Shown piece by piece: positions 1 through 7,441 of a stretch of 22,729 nt of DNA. Within the stretch, counting starts at the first letter, position 1; each line of letters opens with the position of its first letter. Below the pieces are notes generated by a model. That model was not told the DNA's origin and searched no databases. It worked only from the letters and a program-made list of their open reading frames with translations. A program made the position numbers and the translations under genes. The stretch covers positions 1 to 22,729 of the forward strand of contig JBILLQ010000058.1 in the NCBI GenBank assembly GCA_044375975.1, read 5' to 3'. This DNA is from UBA5018 sp044375975. Lineage in GTDB: Bacteria; Cyanobacteriota; Cyanobacteriia; PCC-6307; Cyanobiaceae.

Positions 1-210
1 TTATCGCTTCAATCGCCGTTTTAATCTGAAGGGTTTGCTGCAGCGTCTGCTCATTGCCTGCATCGGCAGCAGACCGCGGCCAGAGCGCCTGCTCCGGTCT
101 GCGGAGTTTTGTTGCTGATCAGGTTCAACTTTGACTGCTGAACGCCCACGGGCTCATCGGCAACCGGCTCACCGGCAACCGGCTCACCGGTAACCGGCCC
201 ATCGCCAAGG
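1..210. other. Gene-poor stretch at the window edge
   Basis: I see no convincing gene here. The only clear structure is a 15-nt tandem repeat at 151-195. An 8-bp inverted repeat, GCAGACCG at 69-76 and CGGTCTGC at 95-102, is followed by GGAGTTTTG on the + strand; it resembles a weak terminator, but no + strand gene ends there. On the - strand an ATG at 212-214 overlaps the stop of the upstream gene (ATGA) and opens a 29-codon frame to a stop at 125-127. That frame is mostly repeat-derived and I do not call it a gene. Confidence 0.5.
151..195. repeat. 15-nt tandem repeat, three units
   Basis: Three adjacent 15-nt units occur at 151-165, 166-180 and 181-195 (GGCTCACCGGCAACC and one- or two-base variants), with a partial fourth unit after them. 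The unit matches 12 of 15 bases of the repeat unit at 14150-14179 (GGTTCACCGGTTTCC when phased the same way). The repeat lies just past the 3' end of the leftward gene that stops at 211. Confidence 0.85.
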
Positions 211-765
211 TCATCGCTGCCGGCGTCGGCTCCAGCGCCAGCCGCCGCAGCCCGCCAGCAGAGTCAAGCCCGCCAGGGCCAGGGGCTGGGCCCCAGCCAG
301 CAGGCCTTGGATCGATAAACCGCCAGGCAACCTGCCCCGCTGGGTGCTAATCACCTGGGCGGGACCCCGGGCCGGCAGTTCCAGGTAGTCGCGGTGGCCC
401 GGGCCTCGATCCACCTGCAATTCCCAATCACCGCCCGCCGCCCCCGGCAACTGGAAGCGGAGTTGGCCTCTGGCATCGGTGTAACCAATCTCGATCCCCG
501 TACCGCCGCTGGGTGGTACCAGGCGCACCGCTGCGTTGCTGGCCGGTTCACCGTTGCCAAAGCGGCTTTCCAGCCGCAGGGTATTGGTGAGACCGCTCAG
601 TCGCTCCAGGCTGCTCTCGATGGCGTGGGCCCTGGCCGCTGATTGGCCGCTGGCCATAACAAAAGCAGCCCCTAGAGCGGTAATGCGCAGGGCCAGGCCA
701 AAAGCTCGGTTCACGGCGATTAACTGTGCATGGGAACAAGCGCTCACCAGTGAAAGAGGGTTCAC
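211..765 (-). CDS. Exported protein with carboxypeptidase-regulatory-like domain and C-terminal anchor (possible NikL-type Ni/Co transporter accessory)
   Basis: This 184-aa protein has a hydrophobic N-terminal segment (about residues 22-45) ending in a signal-peptidase-like ARA site, so the mature protein would begin HAIESSL. The central part (about 55-140) reads as a beta-sandwich of the carboxypeptidase-regulatory type, with a conserved-looking GPGHRDYLELP stretch. A C-terminal hydrophobic segment (about 152-172) ends in a basic WRWSRRRQR tail. Mature N-terminal His-Ala plus beta domain plus anchor is the layout of small accessory subunits beside ECF-type nickel/cobalt transporters; that assignment is inferred, and no transporter gene is visible in the window. 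A GTG at 714 is an alternative start that leaves a tidier signal peptide. It lies 14 bases after the 105-aa gene and may share its transcript. Confidence 0.6.
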   Translation of the reverse strand: MNPLSLVSACSHAQLIAVNRAFGLALRITALGAAFVMASGQSAARAHAIESSLERLSGLTNTLRLESRFGNGEPASNAAVRLVPPSGGTGIEIGYTDARGQLRFQLPGAAGGDWELQVDRGPGHRDYLELPARGPAQVISTQRGRLPGGLSIQGLLAGAQPLALAGLTLLAGCGGWRWSRRRQR

Positions 766-779
766 GGGGAACTGGCGGT

Positions 780-1097
780 TCAGCCGGCCTTCCAGCGGCT
801 GTCGGAACCCTTGCCGGCCTGCACCATGCGCAGCATTGAGTTCACCATCATCGACAGGGCATCATTGCCGGCGCCGCGGGCCTGCAGCTCGGCTGCGATC
901 ACTCGATCGGCAGCTGATTGATAGAGATCACTGGGGCGACTTTGAACCGTGAAGGAGGGAGGGGCGGCAACTCTGTTGGTGGGAAGTGAAGCGAAGAGAT
1001 CCAAGGCCGACGCCTGTACTCGGGGCTGAGGTCGATCCTTGCAGATAAATCCGCCCAATGCGGCCAGGCTTGATGTGATTGGCAAAGTTTTCGACAT
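780..1097 (-). CDS. Small hypothetical protein, 105 aa
   Basis: I do not recognise a family. The N-terminus has a short mildly hydrophobic stretch (about residues 5-18) containing one Cys, too weak to call a signal peptide with confidence. The C-terminal half (about 58-95) is likely helical and carries an AADRVIAAELQARGAG stretch followed by Met-rich sequence. Its codon use and GC match the housekeeping neighbours, and it sits 14 bases upstream of the exported protein on the same strand, which supports a real gene in a two-gene unit. The ATG at 1095-1097 has no clear Shine-Dalgarno sequence, which is common in this group. Confidence 0.6.
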   Translation of the reverse strand: MSKTLPITSSLAALGGFICKDRPQPRVQASALDLFASLPTNRVAAPPSFTVQSRPSDLYQSAADRVIAAELQARGAGNDALSMMVNSMLRMVQAGKGSDSRWKAG

Positions 1098-1242
1098 TTG
1101 TCTGGAGCTGAGCCGCTGTCCAGGCGCTGCCTGTTTCTAGCTGCGGCCTTGTTTGCGCTTGGGCTGCGCCAGGAAGCCCGGCCCTTGGTCGGCAGACAGT
1201 TCGTTCCTGGTTGGGCAGCGGCAACCAGCTTTGGCTGGGCAG

Positions 1243-2040
1243 CTAAAGCCAATGCAGGCCGTTTTCATCGATCCAGCCATCTAGGGGCACATCCCAGGGG
1301 TCTTGGGGCAGGGTCGGCGCCAGACAGGCCGCGGGCAGTACCCCCAAGGCCGGTACCGCCCGCCAGCTGGGCTGGGCCCGCAGCCGATCGAACCAGCCAC
1401 CGCCGTAGCCCAGGCGCAGGCCCCGGCTATCCAGGGCCAGACAGGGCAGTAGCAGGGCGGCCATGGCGCTGGCCGGCAGGGGCGGGCAGGTCAGCGGGGC
1501 AGGGATGCCGCAGTGATCGGCCGCCAGGGGATCGCCGGGCCGCCAGGGCCGGTAGCGCAGTGCAAATTGGGGATCTTCTGCTGTGCTGGCGATGGCGGGC
1601 AGGGCCAGGTTCCAACTGGTTGCAGACGGGATTGGCGCAGGCGGTGCGATTGCAGGCGGTGCAGGCTCCGGCAGTGCTGGCGCAGGCAGATCTGGCGAAA
1701 GCAGATCTGGTGAAAGCAGAGCTTGCGAAAGCAGTGCCGAGGAGGGCAGTTCTGGGAAAAGCAGTGGTGGGGTGGAAAAGTTTTGCTGGAGACAGCCGCG
1801 CAGGTCTGCTTCTCCCGCCAGGGGCCAATAGAGACCCAAGATATTTCCCCGCCGGCCGCAGGCGGAATTGGGCCCAGGAGCCGCCAGCCTCAGCCAGTCC
1901 GTTTTCAGCCAATCCGTTTTCAGCCAATGCGTGAGTTGCCGGGCCGCCACCGCCTGGATGGCCGCTTCTGTGGCGGGCAGGGCCGCAGCCCGCAGGCGCC
2001 GAAAGCGGCTGCGCAGCTCTGGCTTGGTGAGCTCCCCCAT
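1243..2040 (-). CDS. 5-formyltetrahydrofolate cyclo-ligase with large repeat-derived insertion
   Basis: The enzyme converts 5-formyl-THF to 5,10-methenyl-THF using ATP (one-carbon metabolism, cytosol). The C-terminal part carries the family signature, LPCLALD then RLGYGGGWFDR. The N-terminal KPELRSRFRRLRA helix is also typical. The protein is about 265 aa against roughly 190-200 for the family. The excess is a Leu/Pro/Ala/Ser-rich stretch of about 60 residues with a 5-residue period (SQALLSPDLLSPDLP), from 15-nt DNA repeats at 1686-1730. A second small expansion (LKTDWLKTDWL) comes from repeats at 1891-1931. I chose the ATG at 2038-2040 because AGGGG lies just upstream; an in-frame ATG at 2053-2055 has no such sequence. 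It follows ruvC with a short gap and is probably co-transcribed. Confidence 0.88.
   Translation of the reverse strand: MGELTKPELRSRFRRLRAAALPATEAAIQAVAARQLTHWLKTDWLKTDWLRLAAPGPNSACGRRGNILGLYWPLAGEADLRGCLQQNFSTPPLLFPELPSSALLSQALLSPDLLSPDLPAPALPEPAPPAIAPPAPIPSATSWNLALPAIASTAEDPQFALRYRPWRPGDPLAADHCGIPAPLTCPPLPASAMAALLLPCLALDSRGLRLGYGGGWFDRLRAQPSWRAVPALGVLPAACLAPTLPQDPWDVPLDGWIDENGLHWL
1686..1730. repeat. 15-nt repeat inside the cyclo-ligase gene
   Basis: Three units (GCAGATCTGGCGAAA, GCAGATCTGGTGAAA, GCAGAGCTTGCGAAA) at 1686-1700, 1701-1715 and 1716-1730, followed by decayed copies. They keep the frame and encode a 5-residue Ser/Pro/Leu period in the enlarged middle of the protein. Confidence 0.85.
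1891..1931. repeat. 15-nt repeat near the start of the cyclo-ligase gene
   Basis: Units CAGCCAGTCCGTTTT (1891-1905) and CAGCCAATCCGTTTT (1906-1920) with a partial third copy. Read leftward they encode LKTDWLKTDWL. The unit is unrelated to the one at 1686-1730, although the period is the same. Confidence 0.8.
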
Positions 2041-2066
2041 CGCCCCTGGCCCCATGGCTGGTGATA

Positions 2067-2558
2067 TCAGCGTTGAAACCAGCCGGTGAGCGCTGTCGCC
2101 AGGGCGTCGGCGGCGTCATCAGGGCGCGGTGGTCGCTCCAACTCCAGCTCTCGCATCACCGCCTCCAGCACCTCCTCCTTGCTGGCATGGCCGGAGCCGG
2201 TGAGCGCCAATTTGATCTGCATCGGTGGGAATTCGGTCGTCGGTACCCGCAGGCGAGCCAGGGTCATCATCACCACCCCCCGGGCCTGGACCACGGAGAT
2301 GGTGGTGCTGGAGCGATAGAAGAAAAATTTTTCCACCACGGCCATCTGGGGCCGCCAGGTGCGCACCAGCTGGCGCAGGTCGCGGGCGATCTCCACCATC
2401 CGCTCCCCCTCGCTGCGACCCGGGTCGGTGCGCATGATGCCGCAGTCGAGAAATTGCACCCGGCCGCTGGCAGCGCCGCCCCAGCCGATCGGTTCAGCCA
2501 CCTCGATCAGCCCGTAGCCCACCCGGGCCAGGCCGGGATCAATGCCGAGGATGCGCAC
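2067..2558 (-). CDS. ruvC: Holliday junction resolvase RuvC
   Basis: RuvC is the dimeric endonuclease that cuts Holliday junctions in recombination repair with RuvAB. All four acidic catalytic positions are present: D7 in ILGIDPG, E76 in VVEKFFF, and D148/D151 in PDDAADA. I chose the GTG at 2556-2558, which gives 163 aa beginning VRILGIDPG, the usual family length and N-terminus. The frame stays open upstream to an ATG at 2637-2639, but that 27-residue extension is Pro/Gln-rich, unlike RuvC, and would overlap chlI by 56 bases. With the GTG start the gap to chlI is 25 bases, consistent with one transcript. Confidence 0.95.
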   Translation of the reverse strand: MRILGIDPGLARVGYGLIEVAEPIGWGGAASGRVQFLDCGIMRTDPGRSEGERMVEIARDLRQLVRTWRPQMAVVEKFFFYRSSTTISVVQARGVVMMTLARLRVPTTEFPPMQIKLALTGSGHASKEEVLEAVMRELELERPPRPDDAADALATALTGWFQR

Positions 2559-2583
2559 CCTTTGTTTTTGCTGTTGCTGGCGC

Positions 2584-3672
2584 TCAGGCTGCCAGGGCCA
2601 GCTCAAAGGCGCGGCGATCGGAGGGTTCGCCCCGCTCAAATACCTTGCAGAAGGTCTTCACCACCCGATCGCCGGAATCGATCGTTTCAAGCGGATCCTT
2701 GCGCAGGCGGTGGCGCAGGCAGCAGGCCACCACCCGGGCCACATCGTCTTCGGTCACCTCGGTGCGGCCCTCAAAGGCGGCCAGGGCTCGGGCGGCGCGG
2801 TTGGTGACGATGTCGCCCCTGAGGCCATCCACATCCAGCTCGCCGCAAATGCCGGAGATGCGCAGCCTCAGGTCGTTGTCGATCTGCACCTGGCCGAGGC
2901 GGTTTTGGGCTTCCACCACCCTCGCCTGCAGGGCGTCTTGTTGGTTCTGAATGGCGGTATTGAAGCCATCGGGGTCGTTGTCGAAGGCGGTGCGCTGATC
3001 CACCACCTGCACCCGCAGTTCCGGATCGCGCACCGTGCGCACCTCAACGCTCATGCCGAAGCGATCGAGCAGTTGGGGCCGCAGCTCCCCCTCCTCCGGG
3101 TTGCCCGAACCGATCAGCACGAAGCGGGCCGGGTGACGCACCGACACCCCTTCCCGTTCCACCGTGTTCCAGCCGGAGGCGGCTGAATCCAGCAACACGT
3201 CCACCAGGTGGTCGTCGAGCAGGTTCACCTCGTCTACGTAGAGCAGGCCGCGGTTGGCCTTGGCCAGCAGGCCCGGTTCAAAGGCCCGCACCCCCTCACT
3301 GAGGGCTTTTTCGATGTCGATGGTGCCGCAGAGACGATCTTCCGTGGCCCCCAGGGGCAGGTCCACCATCGGCACCTGGCGCGGCTCCACCGGCAGGGTT
3401 TCGCCTTGATCGGCCCGCTGGCGCACCTCGGCGCTCTGCAGATCCGGATCGCTGGGGGAGCTGTTGTAGGGATCGCCAGCCACCACCTCGATTTCGGGCA
3501 GCAGGTCGGCCAGGGCCCGAATCGTGGTGGATTTACCCGTGCCCCGGTCGCCCATGATCATCACGCCGCCGATGCGGGGATCGATCACGTTCAGCAGCAG
3601 CGCCAGCTTCATCTCCTCCTGCCCCACGATCGCGGTGAAGGGATAGACCCTGCGCTTGCGGGCTTGCGTCAC
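2584..3672 (-). CDS. chlI: Magnesium chelatase ATPase subunit I (ChlI)
   Basis: ChlI is the AAA+ motor subunit of the ChlHDI complex that inserts Mg2+ into protoporphyrin IX, the first committed step of chlorophyll synthesis. The 362-aa length is normal. Visible motifs are Walker A GDRGTGKST (41-49), Walker B LLYVDE (143-148), sensor-1 GSGN (188-191) and LLDRFG (201-206). The start is a GTG (3670-3672) that overlaps the stop of the upstream DUF3370 gene as GTGA, so the two are likely translationally coupled. The gene marks the organism as photosynthetic. Only the I subunit is in this window. Confidence 0.98.
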   Translation of the reverse strand: MTQARKRRVYPFTAIVGQEEMKLALLLNVIDPRIGGVMIMGDRGTGKSTTIRALADLLPEIEVVAGDPYNSSPSDPDLQSAEVRQRADQGETLPVEPRQVPMVDLPLGATEDRLCGTIDIEKALSEGVRAFEPGLLAKANRGLLYVDEVNLLDDHLVDVLLDSAASGWNTVEREGVSVRHPARFVLIGSGNPEEGELRPQLLDRFGMSVEVRTVRDPELRVQVVDQRTAFDNDPDGFNTAIQNQQDALQARVVEAQNRLGQVQIDNDLRLRISGICGELDVDGLRGDIVTNRAARALAAFEGRTEVTEDDVARVVACCLRHRLRKDPLETIDSGDRVVKTFCKVFERGEPSDRRAFELALAA

Positions 3673-5108
3673 GGAGCGGTGGTTGGACTTTGCTCGGATT
3701 GTTTCACAGGCAGCAGGCTGAGCACCTGGGGTGGGGTGGCATCGGCCGGATAGATCAGCCGTACCCGCAGCTCGCGGCTGTGGCCGGGGGGCAGGCTGAT
3801 CAACCCAAGCCTTGGTCCCTGTTGGCCGGCCCTGAGCACCAGGTGGAAGGCCTGCCTGCCGCTGGCCCTGCCGCCCTCGCCATCGAGACCGCTCACCTCC
3901 ACCGTGCCCCGGAACATCACCGCCTTGGCCGGCTGGTTGTAAAAGCGCAAGCCGCCCTGGTTCAGGTCGCCCTTGATTGGTGATTCCAAAGCAAGCTGCA
4001 GCTGCTCAGGGCGTTGGCTGCTGTTGCGCAGGGGCATGGTGATCTCGTACTCCACGCCGTAATTGCCATGGGCCGCCCAGGCGGTGCCCCGGTAGAAGCG
4101 GCGCAGTTCGGCGGTCTGGCTCTGGCCGGTGCCCAAGCTGCCTCGCTCCAGGGAGGCGATCGGCCAGGAGATCGGAGCGCGGCTGGTGCTCAGCCAGCGC
4201 TGGCCTGGATCGGTGATTCGCGCCCGCCAGCGACTGCCCAGCTGCACGCCGCTGACCCGCGAGTAGATGATCGAACCGCTGGCGCCCCTAGGCGTGGGCA
4301 GATGTTCCTTGGGGCTGAGGGGTCCCTGGAGCAGCGTCGCCCAGTACTCGGCCGTCGGCGGTTGATCGCCCTCGCCAAAGCCGGCCAGCAGGGCCAGGTC
4401 CACCGGGACGTCGCTGTTGAGCCGCAGCTGCAGGTTGCGGCCATTGAGCAGCGGATCCAGGCCCCGCACCGGCAGGGGCAGCACCATAAGAGTGGTGGGT
4501 GCCGCCGGCGTCAGCGTCCAGCTGTCAGGGAACAGACCCCTGGGCCCACGGCTCAGCAGTTCGGTGGCAACGCGGCTGCCGGGCCCGGAATAAGCAGGTT
4601 CGATGCCCTGGGCCAATAGCGCCGGCAGCGGCAGAAACGGGGCGCTGGGCTGGCTGGGATCCAGCGATTGAGACAGGGCGGTCGCCCCATCCACCAGTCG
4701 CAGGGTGCCACTGCGGTTGCCGCGGGGTTGGGCCAATACCGCCAGCCACATGGTGGAGCTGGAGCTGGCTGGGGTGCCGGCATAGACGTGGTGACTGAAT
4801 AGATCGAAGCGACCATTCAGGGGTAGATCCAGGTGGGCAGCGGGTACTCCCCGGCCACTGCCTTCAAAGGTGGAAAGCAGGATCCCGGGCCCGCTAATCA
4901 GCTCGGGATTGTTGTCGTTCACCATCAGCACCCCGTCGAGCCCCCCCGGTAGGGGCGCCAGCTGCTGGGGCCGCAGCTGGGTGGTGGCAGTTGGTTTGAT
5001 CGAGGGCGTGGGCGTCTGGCCCCGGGCCGCAGGCAGACTCGCCAGGGCCCATGGCAGGGCGGCCATGGCCGCCAGGGCAGCAGAGCGGAGCTGGTGGCGG
5101 TGGCTCAT
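3669..5108 (-). CDS. DUF3370 exported protein
   Basis: This protein belongs to the cyanobacterial DUF3370 family, recognised by its C-terminal part (GVEYEITMPLRN, then GGLRFYNQPAKAVMFRGTVEV, then IYPADATPPQVL). Function is unknown. The ATG at 5106-5108 gives 479 aa with a good signal peptide (basic RHQLR, hydrophobic AALAAMAALPWALASL, then AARG), so it should be exported. The frame stays open upstream to 5345, but that extension is repeat-derived (see 5163-5234) and would bury the signal peptide, so I treat it as leader. The stop overlaps the chlI GTG start. A family specialist could prefer another upstream ATG (5144, 5159 or 5297). Confidence 0.88.
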   Translation of the reverse strand: MSHRHQLRSAALAAMAALPWALASLPAARGQTPTPSIKPTATTQLRPQQLAPLPGGLDGVLMVNDNNPELISGPGILLSTFEGSGRGVPAAHLDLPLNGRFDLFSHHVYAGTPASSSSTMWLAVLAQPRGNRSGTLRLVDGATALSQSLDPSQPSAPFLPLPALLAQGIEPAYSGPGSRVATELLSRGPRGLFPDSWTLTPAAPTTLMVLPLPVRGLDPLLNGRNLQLRLNSDVPVDLALLAGFGEGDQPPTAEYWATLLQGPLSPKEHLPTPRGASGSIIYSRVSGVQLGSRWRARITDPGQRWLSTSRAPISWPIASLERGSLGTGQSQTAELRRFYRGTAWAAHGNYGVEYEITMPLRNSSQRPEQLQLALESPIKGDLNQGGLRFYNQPAKAVMFRGTVEVSGLDGEGGRASGRQAFHLVLRAGQQGPRLGLISLPPGHSRELRVRLIYPADATPPQVLSLLPVKQSEQSPTTAP

Positions 5109-5389
5109 CAATCGGCGGCTAGATATTGGTTTACAGGCTGTCATCGTCCGAGAGGCATTCATAAGCTCAAATGCATTAATAAGCTCAAAGACATTTAGCA
5201 GCTGAAAGGCATTTAGCAGCTCAAAGAAATTCAGAGGCTTAAGGATAGTTGGGCACCCCGAAAAACTTTCTCTGATTTGCCGCAGCCGGTCAGTCATATC
5301 TGTGGAGCAAGGATCAAGCTCTGAGGCGAGAGGCGGAACGGGCATTTTCGATTTACCCAGTCGTTGCTGGTCAGGCCGATCAACTGCGG
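5109..5389. other. Intergenic leader between the beta-lactamase-fold gene and DUF3370
   Basis: About 280 bases separate these two leftward genes, much longer than the other gaps in this group. The stretch holds the 18-nt repeat array. It is open in the DUF3370 frame throughout, so it is either an untranslated leader or a lineage-specific N-terminal extension. I see no clear terminator or promoter in it. Confidence 0.5.
5163..5234. repeat. 18-nt tandem repeat, four units
   Basis: Four contiguous 18-nt units at 5163-5180, 5181-5198, 5199-5216 and 5217-5234 (AAGCTCAAAGACATTTAG and variants). Read leftward in the DUF3370 frame they give a 6-residue period (FELLNA, FQLLNV, FELINA, FELMNA). The array is AT-rich against GC-rich flanks. 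Confidence 0.88.
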
Positions 5390-6556
5390 TTATGGCTGGC
5401 CAGCTGGCTGGCTGGCGGGCCGGTTGTTTGGGTGGCTGGGTTGTTGGTTGGTTGGTTGGCCGGCTGTTTGGGTGGCTGGTTTGTTGACTGGTTGAATAAG
5501 TTTTGGTGCCATCGCTGCCGCCATGGCTCTGATCAGGTTTGCTGAGCGGGGATCGTTGAAGGGGCCTTTGACCATGAAGGCCGCCACGGCCCGATGGCCA
5601 TTGGGCAACTCAATCAAGGCGGCATCCGCATAGGCGATACCGATATCACCAGTCTTGTTATAAACGCGAACCCCGCGCTCCTGCAGGTCGCTGTCGGGAT
5701 CGGCGCTGTCCTGCTTGCCCAGCCCTTGCAAAAGGCCTAGGGGGATCAGGGTATTTGTGTTGGATTCGGCCATGATCTCGCGAAACAGATCCCTGCTTCT
5801 GGGGCTGAGGGCTTGGCCGATGTCCACCAGGGCGATGCTGCGGGCCAGGTCGCGGGAGCTGCTGGTGTTGGTGCCGTTTAAATCCGGTAGCCAGGTATTC
5901 ACCGCAGTGGCGGTCAGCCCCATGGTTTGAAAACGGGCATTCAGCAACTCCTTGCCGCCCAGTCGCTTGATCAACAGATTGGTGGCGCTGTTATCGCTCA
6001 CCCGGATCATCTCAGTGGCGGTTTCGTAGACGGGAAAGCTGGTACCCAGGGGTTTATTGGTCATCCAGCCGGCACCGCCGGCCTGCACCTCTGCGGTGAG
6101 CGGCAGCGATTCGTTCCAGCGCAATTTGTTGGCATCGAGATCCTGCAAGGCGGCCAGCAGGATCGGGTTCTTGATCGAACTGGCGGCTGGCATGGCCAAG
6201 TCGGCTTGCAGGGCGGCATAGCGACCGTCATCGAGCACCAGCAGGAAGGCGGAGGCCTGCAGCTTGGTTTGGCCGGCGGCCAGCTGGGCCCAGCGCTTGC
6301 TTAGGTCGGTGAGTTCGCGCCGCGCCTCGAAGCTGCCCTGAAGGGCATGGGCCTGGCTCTCCAGGGGCCCTGGCCCAGGCGTCTTGCTGGCGGGCGTACC
6401 CGGGGCGGCGCCGCTGGCCAATTGGGGCGCCAGCAATTTCAAACTGGTGCCGGCGAGCACCCCCAGGCCAATGCCCAGCACGATCAAGCGCAGCAGCAGG
6501 GCCAGGGGCTGCATCCAGCCAGGCCGTTTAGGGCGGGACGGGCGACTGGCCGTCAC
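5390..6556 (-). CDS. Class A beta-lactamase-fold serine hydrolase lacking the deacylation glutamate
   Basis: This 388-aa membrane-anchored protein has an N-terminal hydrophobic segment (about 18-45) and a serine beta-lactamase/penicillin-binding fold. The SxxK motif is S126-S-I-K129, the SDN motif is 187-189 and the KTG motif is 301-303. The omega-loop reads W-L-P-D-L-N (222-227) where class A enzymes have W-E-P-E-L-N, so the E166 position is L223. The SDN-to-166 spacing (36 residues) is exactly that of TEM, so the alignment is firm. Known mechanism then predicts poor deacylation and a role closer to a penicillin-binding or peptidoglycan-related hydrolase than to antibiotic resistance; that is inference. 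The last 30 residues or so are Gln/Pro/Asn-rich and repeat-encoded. The start is GTG; an internal ATG (6514) is possible. Confidence 0.85.
   Translation of the reverse strand: MTASRPSRPKRPGWMQPLALLLRLIVLGIGLGVLAGTSLKLLAPQLASGAAPGTPASKTPGPGPLESQAHALQGSFEARRELTDLSKRWAQLAAGQTKLQASAFLLVLDDGRYAALQADLAMPAASSIKNPILLAALQDLDANKLRWNESLPLTAEVQAGGAGWMTNKPLGTSFPVYETATEMIRVSDNSATNLLIKRLGGKELLNARFQTMGLTATAVNTWLPDLNGTNTSSSRDLARSIALVDIGQALSPRSRDLFREIMAESNTNTLIPLGLLQGLGKQDSADPDSDLQERGVRVYNKTGDIGIAYADAALIELPNGHRAVAAFMVKGPFNDPRSANLIRAMAAAMAPKLIQPVNKPATQTAGQPTNQQPSHPNNRPASQPAGQP
5420..5479. repeat. GT-rich repeats in the 3' end of the beta-lactamase-fold gene
   Basis: A 20-nt block starting CCGGTTGTTTGGG at 5420 recurs at 5460 with one change, 40 bases apart. 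Between them is a tetranucleotide run, TTGG four times (5444-5459). The region encodes the low-complexity Gln/Pro/Asn tail of the hydrolase. A 4-nt unit changes the frame when it gains or loses copies, so the tail sequence is prone to variation. Confidence 0.8.
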
Positions 6557-6583
6557 GATTGATCCGCATGGAGCGCCATGAAG

Positions 6584-7441
6584 CTAGGGGTTGCGGTGGC
6601 GGCTGGCCCAGCGCAACTGGCTGACCATGCCGCGCAACAGGGCAACTTCTGTTTCGCCAATTTGGCTGCGCTGCAGCAGTCCCCTCAGCTTGGCCATACG
6701 GGCATGGGCCGTGTGGGGATAGAGAAAGCCAACTTCCAGCAACAGGGCTTCCGCGGCGGTGAGCAGGGCCTCCAATCGATCGCGGCGGGCCGGATCCATT
6801 GGCATGGCCTCTGTGGGCAACCGGATTGGCGAGTCAGCCGAGGCCATGGCCACCACCCGCAGTCTTTGCAGCACAACTGCGGCAGCCTGGGCCAGGTTCA
6901 GGGAGCTGTAGGCGGCGCCGGTGTCGATGCTGAGCAGCTGGCCGGCCAGCAGTAATTCGTCGTAGCTGAGACCCCGATCCTCCCGACCAAAAACCACCGC
7001 GCCACAGGTTGCCCCGCCAGGGCTGTTGGACCCATTAGTGCCGCATGCACCGCCAGGGCTGTTGGACCCGTTAGTGCCGCTAGCCCCGTTGCTGCTGGCG
7101 ATAGCCCCCTGCCACAGCCAGCCCAGGGCCGTATCTGGATCCAAGGGCGCCAGCGGTTCCCCCTCTCCCCGGCCACTGGTGGCCACGATGAACCGGCGGT
7201 CCGCCAGGGCTTCAGGGAGGTTGGCGAACAGCTGGGCCCCCTCCAGCACCGCCCGGCCGTGCACCGCCATTTGCAGGGCTTCTTCGCCGAGATGGTCGCA
7301 GCGCGGCGCCACCAACCTCAACTGCAGTTGCAGCGGTCCGCCGCTGAAATTGGCGCAGGCCCGGGCCACACCTCCAACATTGCGGGGACCGGCGGGCTCC
7401 ACCAGCACCACGGCGATGCTGGCGTTGAAGGGGGCGTTCAC
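6584..7441 (-). CDS. SpoU/TrmH-superfamily RNA methyltransferase (TrmJ-like)
   Basis: This is a SAM-dependent 2'-O-methyltransferase of the SPOUT class, probably acting on tRNA as TrmJ does; rRNA is the alternative. The three SpoU motifs are in order: PRNVGGVARA (19-28), VFGREDRGLS (150-159) and SSLNLAQAAAVV (179-190). The C-terminal part is helical. Between motifs 1 and 2 there is a Gly/Ser/Asn insertion (about 116-145) made of two copies of GTNGSNSPGGAC/T, from a 36-nt DNA repeat. The GTG start (7439-7441) overlaps the cytochrome stop as GTGA, suggesting translational coupling. Confidence 0.88.
   Translation of the reverse strand: MNAPFNASIAVVLVEPAGPRNVGGVARACANFSGGPLQLQLRLVAPRCDHLGEEALQMAVHGRAVLEGAQLFANLPEALADRRFIVATSGRGEGEPLAPLDPDTALGWLWQGAIASSNGASGTNGSNSPGGACGTNGSNSPGGATCGAVVFGREDRGLSYDELLLAGQLLSIDTGAAYSSLNLAQAAAVVLQRLRVVAMASADSPIRLPTEAMPMDPARRDRLEALLTAAEALLLEVGFLYPHTAHARMAKLRGLLQRSQIGETEVALLRGMVSQLRWASRHRNP
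7015..7086. repeat. 36-nt tandem duplication inside the RNA methyltransferase gene
   Basis: Two units at 7015-7050 and 7051-7086; the first 30 bases match with a single difference. The unit begins CGCCAGGGCTGTTGG. The duplication preserves the frame and adds 12 residues to a surface-type loop. Confidence 0.85.

Noticed and set aside
1098..1934. Long + strand frame of 278 codons
   Set aside because: It lies antisense to the cyclo-ligase gene and its repeats, is Arg/Ala/Pro-rich as GC-rich antisense frames are, and resembles no protein family.
2559..2639. N-terminal extension of RuvC from an upstream ATG
   Set aside because: It overlaps chlI, is Pro/Gln-rich, and would make RuvC longer than the family; the GTG at 2556-2558 gives the canonical start.
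5163..5234. Possible CRISPR-like array
   Set aside because: The units are directly adjacent with no spacers and are only 18 bases long; this is a simple tandem repeat. The 15- and 36-nt arrays fail for the same reason.
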